A stretch of DNA of 64,000 nt. Origin: Seriola aureovittata (Eukaryota > Chordata > Actinopteri > Carangiformes > Carangidae). A model generated the notes under the pieces. That model was given only the letters and a program-made list of their open reading frames with translations, searched no databases and was not told the DNA's origin. A program made the position numbers and the translations under genes. The stretch's first letter is position 1. Each line of letters opens with the position of its first letter. This document shows, piece by piece, positions 1 through 29,277 of the stretch. The stretch lies in contig NC_079365.1 of NCBI RefSeq assembly GCF_021018895.1, forward strand, positions 20,421,501 to 20,485,500. Direction: 5' to 3'.

Positions 1-28
1 GAGAAACTTGGTGTTCGAAGGCTGAGGC
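1..28 (-). CDS. mars1: Possible start of mars1 exon 19 (cut by window edge)
   Basis: After exon 18 (phase 0) the next AG acceptor is gtttctag at 30-29. The nine codons that follow read ASAFEHQVS, which only loosely resemble the expected VSPLFQKLE. The remaining C-terminal tail lies outside the window. The acceptor call is tentative. Confidence 0.35.
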
Positions 29-217
29 CTAGAAACACTATTATTCTTACGTGTGTGTATGTGTGTTCACACGACTACAATGTCCTCCAGAGTACTGAAA
101 TATTGACCAGACTGTTGCATCCTCATTGTATCACCCAGTGTCAACATACCGGACGTTACACGGTTTTGTGTGTCTGCGCATGTATGAACTGTGTCTACTT
201 TTTCAGGTCGTACTCAC

Positions 218-16143
<15,926 letters not shown>

Positions 16144-16640
16144 TTGGTCGTTTGTAGCTACTCCGCTATGTTAGGAATGGTGGCTGGCTTTAATAGTGAC
16201 AGTGTTTTTACTATAACACAAGACAGGGGGCTACTCGTGGTAACTTTGCCGGCGAGTGCTGTCCACTTCACGAGAGCTGATGCAAGCAATGTCGGCGCTG
16301 TTACAGATGACAGAGTTGTAGTTTTAGAGCAGTGTCTGTGTCGTTGTCAGAAACGGTAGAGGTCTGCTTAAACGACTACATCTCCCATAAACCATTTCCC
16401 GGAGCGTAAATTCGCTGCACAGTGGCCCTGCTTGTTTTAAATCACACTGTAGCGCCGCCGGGCGGGAAGCATCGCTCATGTTTGCCCATTGTACTCCGGG
16501 CGGCATGTGGCAATAAAATGTGCGCACCACCGCCTCTTCTGATTGGTCCCGTGTAAAATCATATTGTAGCCAATCTTAAACCGCCAAACCCACTCAGCAC
16601 AAGCTATATTTTTATCCGCTTAAAGAGCCCGGAGGTTGTA
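16144..16640. promoter_or_regulatory. Divergent mars1/arhgap9 promoter
   Basis: This roughly 0.5 kb interval separates the mars1 ATG from the probable arhgap9 first exon and is richer in CpG than its surroundings. Visible sites are ACTACATCTCCCA at 16375-16387 (consensus ACTACAnnTCCCA, ZNF143/Staf-type), a GGGCGGG GC box at 16460-16466, CCAAT on the minus strand at 16542-16546, CCAAT on the plus strand at 16570-16574, and a TATATT box at 16605-16610 facing arhgap9. The two opposed CCAAT boxes suit a bidirectional promoter. Transcription starts are not directly visible. Confidence 0.65.
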
Positions 16641-16867
16641 CAGACATGGAGTGTATCGAGCAAGTTAATGCCACTATATGACCTCCTATCTCCTATATAT
16701 CTATATATATATATCCTATGTGCTTTCCATCACGTAAATTATGTGAAGTTTTCAATATTTTTATTCTTCCCGCGAGAAAAGCGCAGCAAACTACCCAAGA
16801 CGCAACTCCTGCTGTGTCTGCAGTTCACTCCAAAAACACAACTGAGCTGTCATCTCGTCGCTGCACG
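16640..16867 (+). other. arhgap9: Probable non-coding first exon of arhgap9
   Basis: A strong donor, TGCACG|gtgagtg, occurs at 16868 about 230 bp downstream of a TATATT box. No ATG here continues into the SH3 exon, so this would be 5'UTR. The left end (about 30 bp past the TATA box) is a guess; RNA reads would settle it. Confidence 0.45.
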
Positions 16868-19339
16868 GTGAGTGATGTTATGTCCCTCAAATTCAAAGAT
16901 TAGATATCTGCTTATTTGACAAGTCTGAGAACTTATTTCCTGCAAAATATTGTTGAGGAAAATGGTTAGGATATATGCTAGATAAACGTGCTTCTGTAAT
17001 GCTCACTATCGGTATTTTAGTCTACTGTGATATTAATGCAAATGAATTCAAATTCATTAGATAAGTAGGCTGAAATACATGGTAGATTTATTTAAGATAA
17101 ATGCTTTTAAAGTTGTGAGTTCACACTAATTTGTTAGCTGATATATTTGTCTACAGGTTTAAAAAATCTCCCATTCTCAATCAGGCTAATATCTCATCCA
17201 GAGTTACAACAGAAGCAACTCATATCAGTAGGAATAAGATTGGCATTAATTAAAATTTTGCTTAATAATCCCCATTCTGTACAATCATGGTTTATGCTTT
17301 ATTTGGAAAAATGCATAATGCTTTTAAAGCTGATTTAAACCTTGATTCAGTGGATAAAATTACAATATAGTCTATGACATTGCTCCCATCTACTGTAAAG
17401 TTTGTGCAAAAAAATAAGTTGTTGGCCAATTAGGCCACAAAAAGGTTATACAGTTCCCCAGTTACTAAAATAGCGAGCTCAGCTTTTCCAAAGCAACACA
17501 TTTTTCCACATCATAGTGTCAAACCACATGTAGCCTATACTGTCACAGCCGCATAAACTCAGACGGGGCACTGCAAGTCACAAATGGCCATCTTCAGCCT
17601 ACAACCATTTCCTGTGGAAGACTGTTATACATTTTAGAGTTTCCTGTTCAACCCTTCCCCATATATACTTTTTGATATGTAATGAACTACTTTTCTGATT
17701 TTTTTCCTTTTAATTTAGCCTATGTATACCTACTGCTCGATGTACATCATCACTACGATGATGCTGATGCCATGACCTCATATTTGGTCATCTCTGTGAA
17801 TGTCACACTGATGAAGAATTGCTAATCTCAGCACTTTACATAAGACAGACCTTTTCACATGCGGAAATATTTGCATGCTTCTGCAAGCGAGTTAGCCCTT
17901 ACATGCTACACAGAAAGTGCATGGATGGGTTAACCACAGGGTGTGATGGAAACAGTTTGACTGACGCATTGCTTTTTTGCTTTTTCATAATCTGTTTTAA
18001 GTCCATGCAAAGCAGGAGATTTGCTCCCTTTTTCACCAGCCTGTGACGACACAGGCTTGAAAGATTATTCTCCAGTTGCAAGTTTGCTGATTAAAAGTGC
18101 CCTGTACCATGTGTAGTATTAGCAGGAGGGTTACAAGTTTGCTGTAATTACTAGTGTGCGCCACAGATTGCTGTTGTGGATGCAGTGTCACAGTGAGATT
18201 GCGAGACTGAAGCGTTTTACATTGTGGTGTGTTACTAGTCCGATTATTCCAGTGCAAGTCTGTCATCTAACTCTTTTTTTCTAAGTGTGAAATGTGTGTG
18301 TGTGTTTGCGTTGTGTCTGTGGTGCAAAAAATTTACAGTAGAAGATCACAAAGTGTAGAAAAACCTCATCTCACTTATTTGCTTTGCACTGTACCAACCA
18401 CATGAAAGCCACAACACAAAGGTGTCTCTTCATGTAGTTTTGGGACATCTGGCCCTTCAAAACAATCGTAAACTCCACATCTGAGAGTCAGATATTTATT
18501 TGCTGGTTCAGCTCTCCAGATCACACTGGTCTGTTGAAGGTATTCTAGCTGTGATGAACTTGTAATGATTTTTGAGCTTTTTGTCAATGAAATATGCTCC
18601 CGTCAGAGTAAGGTTTCCGAACTTTTCCAGCCTGCGACCCCATTTCTGTGTTTCAAAAACTTCCCATGACCCAGAGCTAGTCATGTGATTTTAAATGGCA
18701 TACTTTCAAGGGCGCGGGGTGGCTCTGACAGATATAGAAACTATAGCATATTTCAAGTACATTAATTATTATTTATAATACATACACTTATGTAGCCTAT
18801 TAACCCCAAGGTTAAGAAACTCTGAAGTTGAGCATCATTTTAGCCTAATCTTGTCTAATGATGTCTAGCAAGTATGGATTTTTATGACTCTGCTTTCCAC
18901 GGACGACATTTGGCTCAATATATTGTCACTGCTTGTTAGGTACGTAATAGAAAACGATCAGAATCAGTTTGAGTTCAGTTTGTTGTTTTTTTTACACAGG
19001 TCATTAACCTGAAAGATAGTGGCGTGTGGCTGAACTCTGAAAACGGATACTCAAACCAGTTCTCCTATTCAGTCATACTGTAGCTACTGTCTATATCAGG
19101 GCAGCTTCCTATATCTCAACTGCAGTATAGTAGCTCCTGCATTCACATCTGTGCTGTGTTTTAATCCAGTTTAATCCTGCATTTACTTTCTGTGCAATCA
19201 TTTGTGCTTTCCCTAGTTGTATTATGCATACTGTAGGTGCAGCACTATGGATTACATTATCATCAAAGCGTTCTAAAGAATAATCACTTTCAATTGCATG
19301 CTGTTTCACACACACTCATATTTCCAAAAGAAGTTTGAA

Positions 19340-19690
19340 TTTGAAAATAGAACAATTAGTTTATTCATTGATTAGTTGATCAACTGGAAATGAACTGGTG
19401 AACTATTTTGATAATTGATTGATAATTTCAGCTGCACATTCTCCAGTTTTCTTGAATTGGTGCTGTTCTTTATCACATGCTCTTGTAAAGTATGTGGGGT
19501 TTGGAGTTTCTGTTGACTAAACAAGACATTTGAAGACATCACCCTAGACTCTAGAAAGGTTTGATGGGCAGTTTTTTACTAGTGTTTGACTTATTATGGA
19601 CTAATCAATTTGCTGATTAATTAAACAAATCATGCGTAGATTGAGTAATAATGACAATAATTTTTAGTCGCAGCCCTCGTACATATATCC
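19340..19690. repeat. Interspersed TIR repeat copy (diverged) in arhgap9 intron 1
   Basis: ATTAGTTGATCAACTGGAAA, ACATTTGAAGACATCACCCT and a terminal AATAATTTTTAGTCGCAGCC suggest another copy of the same family, more diverged. Confidence 0.5.
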
Positions 19691-20579
19691 AGTGAATTAA
19701 AAGAGGAAAAATGGAAGGACATTTTTTAGAAGAACAATCGCAAATACTTGAATTAACATACCAGAGCGCACCATGGGTAAACACTCCACCAGTGTTTGAC
19801 ACATCCTAAACCCATAGTGTTATTTGTCTAATGTTCCTGTAGTGAACAAATAACCCTGTTAACCTCTCTGTATGCATCAAAGCTGTGTCTGTATGTGTGC
19901 CTCCTCTCTGTAGCATTCGCCTTCAGAGGTTTGGCTGCTCTTCTTGTTCCCCAACAGTATCATGCTCACTTCAGCTGTGCAGGGCTGAAAGTGGGTCTTT
20001 GACTTGCCTGATAGCTTTTGACAGCTCACTCTCATCCCTGGTGGATCAATGGAGCTCAGCACTCTTCATTAGAAACATCAATGTACCGCACATTCCCACA
20101 GGCTCAGCAACAACCCACCAGCCCAGTCACAGAGCGAAGGGATTTTTTTTTTTTTTTATTCTCGACAAGATAATTCTTTACTTCTTTGCGATATTTTATT
20201 TTCCTCAGTTGAAGGCTGTTGTAGGAATATTGTGAAAGAAAAATTCCCTTTTTTGTTTGTCATTACTTAATATATGAGTTTAAGCAACAATATGCACAAC
20301 TTTGGTCAAACATTACTTTCCTCGTGAATAAAACATGATTATTGTTTATTTTGGTTTATATCACATAGAATATCAAATAATTTTAACATATTTTATTCTG
20401 TTTGACTACTCCAGAAAAAAAACGACGCCCAGCAAAGTCTATAACTTGGAAATCTTAGTCTTATATTCAGTCTTTAGCAACAAAATAAATCAATGTGCTT
20501 TGATAACTTGACAGTGCTACAGTGTAGTTTTATTTCTTTTGAGAAAGGCGTGAAAGACAAAATCTTGAAATAATGAATC

Positions 20580-20935
20580 GTTCCTATCCATAGTGTTCAA
20601 AAGATTAGTCAATTAGTCAATTGGTTGATTGACAAAAAAATATAATTGTCATGCCACTAATTTCCAGTAATTTTTCAAAAAAAAGTCAAACAATGACCTG
20701 CTGTAGCTTCTCAGATGAGCAGAGATCCTGCTATTCTGTGTTTTATATTGTAGTAAATGGAATATCGAAGACTGTTCATCAAACAAAACAAGCCATTTGA
20801 AGACGTCACTTTGGGCTTTTGGAAACTGTTTCGATAACTTTGATCTATTTTCTGATATTTTGAATGAATAATTCAAAATGAATGAATGGATTTTGAATGA
20901 TTGATTATAAGAATGTAAGGCCATTTAATCACCTG
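20580..20935. repeat. Interspersed TIR repeat copy in arhgap9 intron 1
   Basis: Contains GTAAATGGAATATCGAAGAC, CATTTGAAGACGTCACTTTG and flanking ATTAGTCAATTGGTTGATTG, matching the family at 38805 and 49432. Confidence 0.6.
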
Positions 20936-22994
20936 AAAACATGTGATTCATATCTCAATAGTGTTTTAAAAGTAAATCCATAAGGTGAGGACATAATAAG
21001 AGAAGCTGATTAGTGTTTATTGAAACAAGAAACTTTTCTCAAGAGCTTATTTCCCTTACTAAAATAAGCGTATTATTCTTGAACTAAAAGTAAGCTGGCT
21101 GTATGTTTTTCACCTTCCTTTTTCTTTTTCTCTATAAAATGCTTAAGCTAATTAAAAAATGTGATGCTTGAATTAATTCCCTCTCGAGTGTTTAAAATGC
21201 CCCCTGAGCAATCCTGCACTACTTTGCCTAACACTGGTCTGTCTGGTTGTTGTTTATATTCAAATAAGGGAAATGAGAACTTGAATATTATACAGGAATG
21301 AGCTCTCTGAAGAAGTTTGCTATGTGTCGATGCAGGCTGCAGGGTTCATTGTAAACACAAGTATTGCGTCAGCAAATACTTGAAATGATGGCATCACACA
21401 TATAAAATGTTGTTATATGCAACAAGAAACAAAAAAAACACCACACATACTGGAGACAGTGGAGATGGTAGTTGGTCACAGAGGTTGTTGTCATGATGAT
21501 AGTAGCAAGAATGAGCCAATGGCTGCTCTACTGTCATCATCCGCTTTTTGATTGGCTCACTTACAATTTACACAGCTAATCACTGAGAGACTCCAGCCCA
21601 CCTGTTTAGTCTCTCTTTCTCTCTCTCTCTCTCACACTCACACAGACAGACATGCATTCACGTACACATTCACCAAGGCAGCCAGCCGTCACACTGGGAA
21701 ACGCAGTGTGTGTTTCACTGTCTCTCTCTGGTCTAATCATCAATAATGCATGGCTTTGGGAGGATGAAAGGCTGTTTTGGCTTGAGGCATGTGTCTCATA
21801 TGGAGAGAGAGACATCAGCGCTAGTAGTTATAACTGTACATCCACAGACAAAGTGAGTGTTCTTTCATATGACTGTCCTGAGAAGAACTGCTCATCAGGC
21901 TGAGAGTGGACTGATTTCAGACTAAGGGTGTAAATTGATAAATTAATCGATATAAGGAAAGTGATTTTTTTTTTTTTGTCTGAACTGAGTGTCTAAGGGT
22001 AGACATTCTTTTATGTTGCACATATTAAACTGCTCAAAGAAGAAGATGTTATTTTTGGATATGTAGGAAAATCTGACTTGACTTTTGGTGCAGCCGCATT
22101 CACTTTGTAGTTGTTGACTGATAAATGCTAGAAGTAAGTATTAAATATTAAAGGTCTAGGAAATTTGAAAATAATAATAATGATAACAATGCTATCAGTC
22201 CAATTCAAATTTGACTTTGTTAATTGTGTGTTTTGTCTCTTTTTTGGTAAATGAATTAGTGAAGGGAGGCGGGGAGAGAGAGAGAGAGAGAGAGGGCGAG
22301 AGAGAGTCTAACCATAACTGTACAAAAGCATACAAAAAGAACAATTACACTTAATGGATAGTTAAAAGGCAACCAGACGAAGTGATAAACAAAAGATCCA
22401 CAAGGCCTAACATATTTTTCAATGTTTGAATATCACAGTTAACGTCAATGCCAGTATACCATGACACCTCACGCCTTGAGAGTTTAAAGTTTCACTGTGT
22501 GATCTTTTCACTTGTTTCAGGTGTAGTTCAGTTAAAGTTTTGTTACAAACTGTTTGGTTTAGCATTGATTTTAGGAAAATTTCAAGGCACTTCTGTGCTC
22601 ATTCCAAAAATATACTGCTGTGTTACAACTCCTTTTATCCATAATGTATGATTGTATGATGTAATCTCATACAGCCTTACTTGACTGCAAGTTGAGACTC
22701 AAACAGCCAGTTGAGCAGACAAACTAGGATGCTTGTTTGCACATGGAGATCATGCACAGGCAGCATGGCTCGTACCACACTGAAGTACTTAGATATGAGC
22801 GGTTGTTTGGCTGAGACGGCTGCTTGAACAGATGTCCTGGTAACTTAAAATTTCTTTCTTTTTTTTTTACTTGTTTTTGTGACCCTCAAAGTTACTGAAC
22901 AGTGTGTATAATGTGGAGAAACTTGTTCTCTTCTCTCATTTACATGTGAACCCTTTGGTAATAGACATACATATGTAAATACAGTACAGTCTAC

Positions 22995-23018
22995 ATGTGT
23001 GTGTGTGTGTGTGTGTGT
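22995..23018 (+). repeat. (GT)n microsatellite
   Basis: About 12 GT units in arhgap9 intron 1; a similar tract lies at 24760-24786 and a CT tract at 24889-24912. Confidence 0.9.
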
Positions 23019-26000
23019 TTGCTATGTGTATACGGATGTGGGAGTGCATGCAGAAACCCTTTGAAGTTCCTCATTCACTATATACTCCTCTTGCCCATGT
23101 CTCATCTCTCTTTGAAGACCATGTAGCTATGATTATTAAAGCCACCCTCTTTCGACTTCAAACATATGGAATGAATATGGATATGATATGACACCAAACT
23201 TTGCACCAACACCCTTAACTCCACTCTCGCCCTGCTGCGTGGTGAAGTTTGATTGGCCCCTGTGATCATAAACACTCTGTGAGAGCTGAGCTTGTGAGAC
23301 CTGAAATAGAGTTGTTTGGAGCAGTTATGACATCTGCGATGATGGAGCATTGCAGCTTTCTCCCGGTTTACTTTTAATGCTTGTCATACTTTTCCCCCAC
23401 ATCATCTCAGGTGCACTTTCAGCATTAGAAACGCTCCCTCAACATGATCTGCTTGTTTTATCCCCCATATAATTTTGTGGTAATTTGCATTCTCTCTCTC
23501 GCCTTAGGGTGTTCGAAAAGGTGTCACGATAACATTATCTTCAGGTGTTTTGCATGCACGCCTTAGACCACAAACTACATACTGTGTATAGTTTACACTA
23601 CTACCAAAGCATGTCTCCCTCAGATGTCAGTGTGTCCTTGAAGACACCAACAAACAAAAGTTGCCTGCAACTGCGGTACCATGAGATGATAAAGCTACTT
23701 AGACAAAAAGATTCTAAAAAACAGGGTTTTGGTCATTGTGTCACACTAGAAGAATGTTTTCACACTTATCTGCTGAAGAGGAAGATTTTCTCTGCAATCA
23801 CCTTCAATCACCTGAAACCTCTAGCACTCTGGACCTTTCAGTGAAGAATACACAGTGGTTAAACTTTTGAAAATGAAAAATATACCATATCAGACACAAA
23901 TTATTATACAAAAACAGACTATTTATACAAATACTCTTCAAGTAGACTTTCGTACCTTAATGGTGAGAGCTGAAGTTAATCTAAAAATTGATGTATGCTT
24001 TGGAAAACGTTTCACTTAAACATGCAAAACCACCAGGAGGGCCTATAATCCCTAAAGTATTTAATCCAGTGGTCTTTCAGGATTGTTGATTCGACTGAAA
24101 ATGTAAAATGATGATGGTAAAGCGTCCTAAGATGATTTGGATAAGCATAATGTTTTCTGCTCCACTGCTAACACCCATGTGGTGGATTTTCTAACCGCCT
24201 GTGTGGTGGATCTGTGATTTCCAGTGGCACCGTTGACCAGCCAGCTCTGTGCATGGATCAATAGCTCGATCAATCAGCTGGCCCGCTTGTTTGGTCAGCG
24301 CACAGGACCTCTCTCGCTCTGCTTCTCCCTCTCTGCGTGTCCCTCTTTCTCAAGTGCAATTATAGGTTTATTTGCGTGGCCGGGTGACAGCCAGCTGACG
24401 CTCACTCGCTCCGTCTCTGTCACTACCTCTGTTTTCACCTCTTGGGCAAAATGCGGGCTAAATGGGGGTCAGCAGGGGTTCATTGAGCAGAGGAAAGATC
24501 ATGTGGTGCATAGGATTAACTGTGTGTGTATATGTCTGTGTCAGTGTGTGCATGAGAGAGAGAGCGAGAGAGAGAAAGGAGAGATTGTGTGTGGTTTTAT
24601 GTCGGAGGGAGCTCCTATGCTTGTGTCCATTTTAGTGTTTTTTTCTGCCACACCTTTTGCCATAACCACTCTGTGCGTTTTTGTCAGTGCCTCCTCCATT
24701 CAGGCTTGAGGTCTATTGTTCAAACAAACTCGAATAGTTTTCTCATCTCGATGTTTTTTTTTGTGTGTGTGTGTGTGTGTGTGTGTTTAAGGCTTATCGC
24801 ATGCATGGATCTGACTGTAGAGTGAGCTGGTGACCTTGTTGACGTAGATGTGCTCTCTCACTTCAGGACCATGGTGAGTTGCTCTTGATCTCTCTCTCTC
24901 TCTCTCTCTTTCTCTCCCTCTCCGTGTCTCTCTCGCATGCATGCACACATTCTATCCTCTCCATTCCTTCAGCTCGGCCTGACTTGCTTGCACACACACA
25001 CACGATCTCTCACACACACAGACACGCACACAGTCTGAGTTGGAGTGAAATCACTCAAGCAAAGGCAGACAGGCAAATCAAATGTATCCCAGCCCTCGCT
25101 CCGAGTCCCTCTCCTCTGTCTTTTTTTTTTTTTTTTTTTTTAAAGTTTGTGCTCATTCTACATTTTCAATTTTCATTATTCCTCACCTCTTCATTCTATT
25201 GGTGCATTTCCTCAGTATTTCCATTTGCGTTGTTGATACCACGCCATAAGCCCTCGGCCCCTGGCACAAACCATCAGAGCCTCTCAACAGCCGTGACAGG
25301 GTGCCTGTGTCTGTCTCTGACACCATATGGACCTCTCCGTGTGTTTGGGTCTATGACGCTCGTGCCCTCTCCATCGCCATCTGACCTGCAAATACAAACA
25401 CGGTCTGGCCCCTCTTTTTTTTATGCGTTCTAGATTATAAATAGTTCTCATCAGAATTTGTTCCTTCATCCCATTTTTGCTGCTGATGAATGCAGCTTTT
25501 GCCAGTTGCAGTAAAATAACATCACGCTTGTCGGAGATTTCCTGAATTTGTTCAAGCATTTGTTTTAAGTTCAAATGGTTGGTTGCTTGTGTAAATCAGA
25601 TACGAGTACTATCATTAAAATTTGTTGCTATATCTGACTTTTTCTTACCCTGTCTGAGCTGCTGCCCTTTGGGAACATCATTAAAACGTCCAAATTCTGA
25701 ATAACACAACCAGGGAGTTTAACTGTAACAGCCTAATTTGCACATGACATGATAAAGCCTCCTGTGTCCGTGTAGGAATTTTGCGCCTGTGCTGATAAGT
25801 GAATTGATGATACTGAGTTACTCTATCTGCCTTACAAATGTTTAATTACATACAGCCCTACAGCAGCAGGGGTTTCATTATTTTAGTCTGCATCCATTCT
25901 TTTTTGTTTCTGCTTTCTTCTTAATAGCCATTTGCTCTGAGCAGTGAATAGAGACAGGAAAAGACAAACAGGTGCAGCAGTATCAGAAGAGCTCTTCCTG

Positions 26001-28524
26001 TCTGTGCAGGGAAAGGAGCTCATGATAGAAATCTTCAGGTCAGGTTGTATGAATAAGCATTGCTGTATGTTTTGACCTTGTTTAAACCCAGGGCATGTTG
26101 TAATTCTTCCCTGCCCCTCTAAATAGTAAATTACTGAAGCCATGCAGCAGAGATGTTCAGCCTGAAAAAAAACAACCTCTCTCTGCTTCAAGGCTCAGCT
26201 TGGTAGGAATTAATGCTACTCACAAAGCTGTGCTGTAGTCATACAGACAGGCAGAGCAAATCATCACTTGTGCTGGCACATGCAGCAGAACAGACTTTAC
26301 TGGCAGTTAGCTGTTACAGGCTGTAACTAAACTGCTAAAGATGTCTTGTGGCAGAAAAACAAATGGCAAGATGGAGAGGATATGACCCAAACTGTGGTTG
26401 AACCTTGATGTGTCTACGCAGTTTCCTGTTTGCTTGCTTGCCTTGTACCTCTGTCTTTTGCCTTTGTCCCTCCTGAGATCAACTGCAGTTCTTAGAAGAG
26501 TCTTTGAGAAATTGGAATCCCCAAGACTGTAATGCAAGTCAGCCTATTGTTATTTTTCTGAGAAAAAGGTAATAATGCCATCTATTTTAGATGAGATAAG
26601 ATCATATCAAGTTGCACTTTATTGTTAGATTGTTCTGAAATTTGTCTTGCGTAACAAGCATCCTCTGTTTCACATAAACAGGAAAAACATACATGAATAA
26701 ATTAAAGTACAACACAGCATCACAAATATAGATAGCTGCAGCATATTCAGTTTCATTCCCACACAGATGGACTTCTCATAGCACCAGTCAGCTTTAAATG
26801 ACGCTCCCAGACATAAATATAGTCAGTTCTGTGACACATCATTTCATGTCACAGTGAATTAATTTGCAGGTGAAGACAGAGAGTGGAGGTGTTATACTGA
26901 AATGTTAAATGTTTTACATAAAAAAAAAAACTCAGATATGGACCAACTTAAAACTTTGTGATATTTATTTAAAGGCCCTGCACACCTGCACAGATGTTTT
27001 CACTCATCCCAAATAAGCAAAATGACCAGTGTGGGTGAATGATGGCTGCCATTAAACATTTTCTGCAAGTGGAAGAGCTAGCAACGCATTGTGCGCGTGC
27101 TCTATCAGGCTCGCTTGCCAATTAGGAAAACAACTTGCATGTGTCATATAGTGGCCAGAAAGCCAGATTATGTAACTTTTGAAAAAAGACACAGTACATT
27201 CGGCTGCATGCGAATGAAAAGTTGAATGTGTAAGAAAATAAAATGCAACCTTGTTCAATTCAGTACACTCAGAGGTTTAATTGCTGCAGTCTTACTTGGT
27301 CTGGTTTGGCCAGTAGTTGACAGTGGATTTTGTTAGTGAATGTTAGCAAAAGCTGTAAATGCTCCTGTATGGATGTGTAGTGATATTCCTGCCAGTGTAA
27401 GGCAGGCAGGCAGGCAAACAGACAGGCAAACAGACGGCAGACAGACAGGCAGGCAGTCCTTTTGCCCATATGCTGGTACAGAGGGGTTTCACTGTAATTC
27501 TCCTTGGCCGTGGGGGTCACAGATTCATTCCTGTGCGTTAATAACAGTGGGATTATCAAGGTTCAGCCAGCTAACCCATCCCTCCCTTCCATTGGCTTCA
27601 CATGCATCACAGCTTCATCCAGCTTCATCCATTCCCCTGCTGCTCAGCCTCTCTATTTTCCTTAATTTCTTATCTAGTGCTAGCTATGTGCTCTCCTTCG
27701 GTTTGCTGCAGGCGTTCAGATCCCCCCCCCCACCGTCTTGTCCATCTACATCTGTCTAATTCCTCTCTGCCTCTCTATGTCCCGTCCTCAGTGATGACAT
27801 GCATTTTAACATGAATTCTACGGGATCTCTCTCGTTTGCTACCTCTCCTCTTATCACCCAGACTGAGATGGGTTGGGCCTGAGTGTCACTGAAGCACTGT
27901 TGCTAGGTGCCTAGGGATGTTCCCCTTTCTGTGTGTATGCTAGTGTGCGTGTGGGGGTGGTTGGGTGCATGTTCTGTGTGAGGCTGTATTGCTATGTGTC
28001 TGGCAGAAAGTTAGATGCTCTCTTATGTAAGCGGGTCTTGGCTGGGTAGAGCAGGGGTTTAGCTTGGGGATGCTGGCTCAGGTGGAGAGATGGAGACAGA
28101 CGCTATTTTGGGTATACTGCACCCCTTATATCCTCCAAACGCATGAGTTATTTACTCACACGTGTCGCATAGTTCTACCAGGCTGAGACGACAATAGAGA
28201 ACTGGTGTATACTGTAGTGGTGTGCAAATATCTGCAGTGACATTTTACCCACAACCGTGTCTGTCACGAATGTTAAAACAGGACGCGTAAACTGCAAGTA
28301 AACACGTTCATTTCACTCATTTACAGATATTCGCAGTAGCAGTCAATTTTTTTTGTCTTGTGCTGAAATGATTTTTTTTTTCATATATATATATATGTAT
28401 GTATGTGTGTGTGTGTGTGTATATATACTGTATATATAAGAGTGGTATCAATTTTTTCATGATTCCCAAAATGTCAGACTATTCCTTTAATCGTTTTGTT
28501 TACAATGTCAGAACATAATAGAAA

Positions 28525-28725
28525 AAAATTACCCATCACAATTTCATAAAGCCTGTGATGTCTTCAAATGTCTTGCTTTATCTGACCTACAGTCTGAAAC
28601 CCAAAGATATTTAGTTTTCAATTATATAAAATAGGAAATCCTCAAATACCAGGAACTGGAACCAATGCATATTTGGCGTTTTTGCTAGAAAGAGACATTT
28701 TATGAAGAAAAAGATGCAGAGCAAA
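28525..28725. repeat. Interspersed TIR repeat fragment upstream of arhgap9 SH3 exon
   Basis: GATGTCTTCAAATGTCTTGC, ACCCAAAGATATTTAGTTTT and CAGGAACTGGAACCAATGC match the internal part of the same family; ends missing. Confidence 0.55.
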
Positions 28726-28939
28726 ATTGTCTAATGTTATTGTACAGGTCAGTGATTTTCCCCAGATTAACCCAGACTTCCATTTTTAGCACTAAAAGGA
28801 TTCATGTTCTCTTCCTTTGAACCTGCACAGAGCCAGGTGACATTTTATCAGTGTTCTCTGACAGCTTCAGTAATCTCTCTCTCTCTCTCTCTCTCTCTGT
28901 ATCTCTGTGTCCATTTTTCCTCTGTGCTTGTTTCAGAGC

Positions 28940-29035
28940 ATGGCACTGGGCTGGCTCCAGTCTGACCTGTCCTGCGCTAACCCGACCAGTAACTCCAGTA
29001 TCACACATCAGCACGCTCACAGCAAAGCCTGCTGA
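28940..29035 (+). other. arhgap9: Upstream ORF in arhgap9 5'UTR
   Basis: ATG in strong context (agcATGG, A at -3 and G at +4) opens a 31-codon frame ending TGA 20 nt before the main ATG. Main start context (gccATGC) is weaker. Confidence 0.55.
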
Positions 29036-29055
29036 ACAGGACTGCACGGTGAGCC

Positions 29056-29277
29056 ATGCTGTCTGGTACTTGGCGGCGCTCTGTGGGGCATCAGCAGACT
29101 GCTGCAGCACCTGCGGTGTCCAACAGGGGGATGACAGTGTGCGGGGTCCCCAGCGGTACGGTGGTCCTCGAGGCCCAGTATGACTACAACTACCGCGGTG
29201 CCGATGGACGCCAGGTCTGCATAAGAGAGGGTGAACGGTTTATTCTCCTGAAGAAGACCAACTCTGACTGGTGGCAG
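29056..29277 (+). CDS. arhgap9: arhgap9 coding exon 1 (start, SH3 first half)
   Basis: The exon opens at about 28937 (acceptor tgtttcag) with 119 nt of 5'UTR and ends TGGCAG|gtgaga. Starts MLSGTWRRSV and contains VVLEAQYDYNYRGADGRQ and LLKKTNSDWWQ of the SH3 fold. Phase 0 out. Confidence 0.93.

Larger units (their letters stand above)
16868..28936 (+). other. arhgap9: Long arhgap9 5' intron
   Basis: About 12 kb between the putative first exon and the SH3 exon. Contains diverged copies of one TIR repeat family, GT and CT tracts and a T-tract at 25121. No convincing coding exon. Regulatory elements are plausible but cannot be seen directly. Confidence 0.55.

Noticed and set aside
24879..25433. 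184-codon open frame in arhgap9 intron 1
   Set aside because: Driven by CT and CA repeats and a T-tract; no domain or codon signal.
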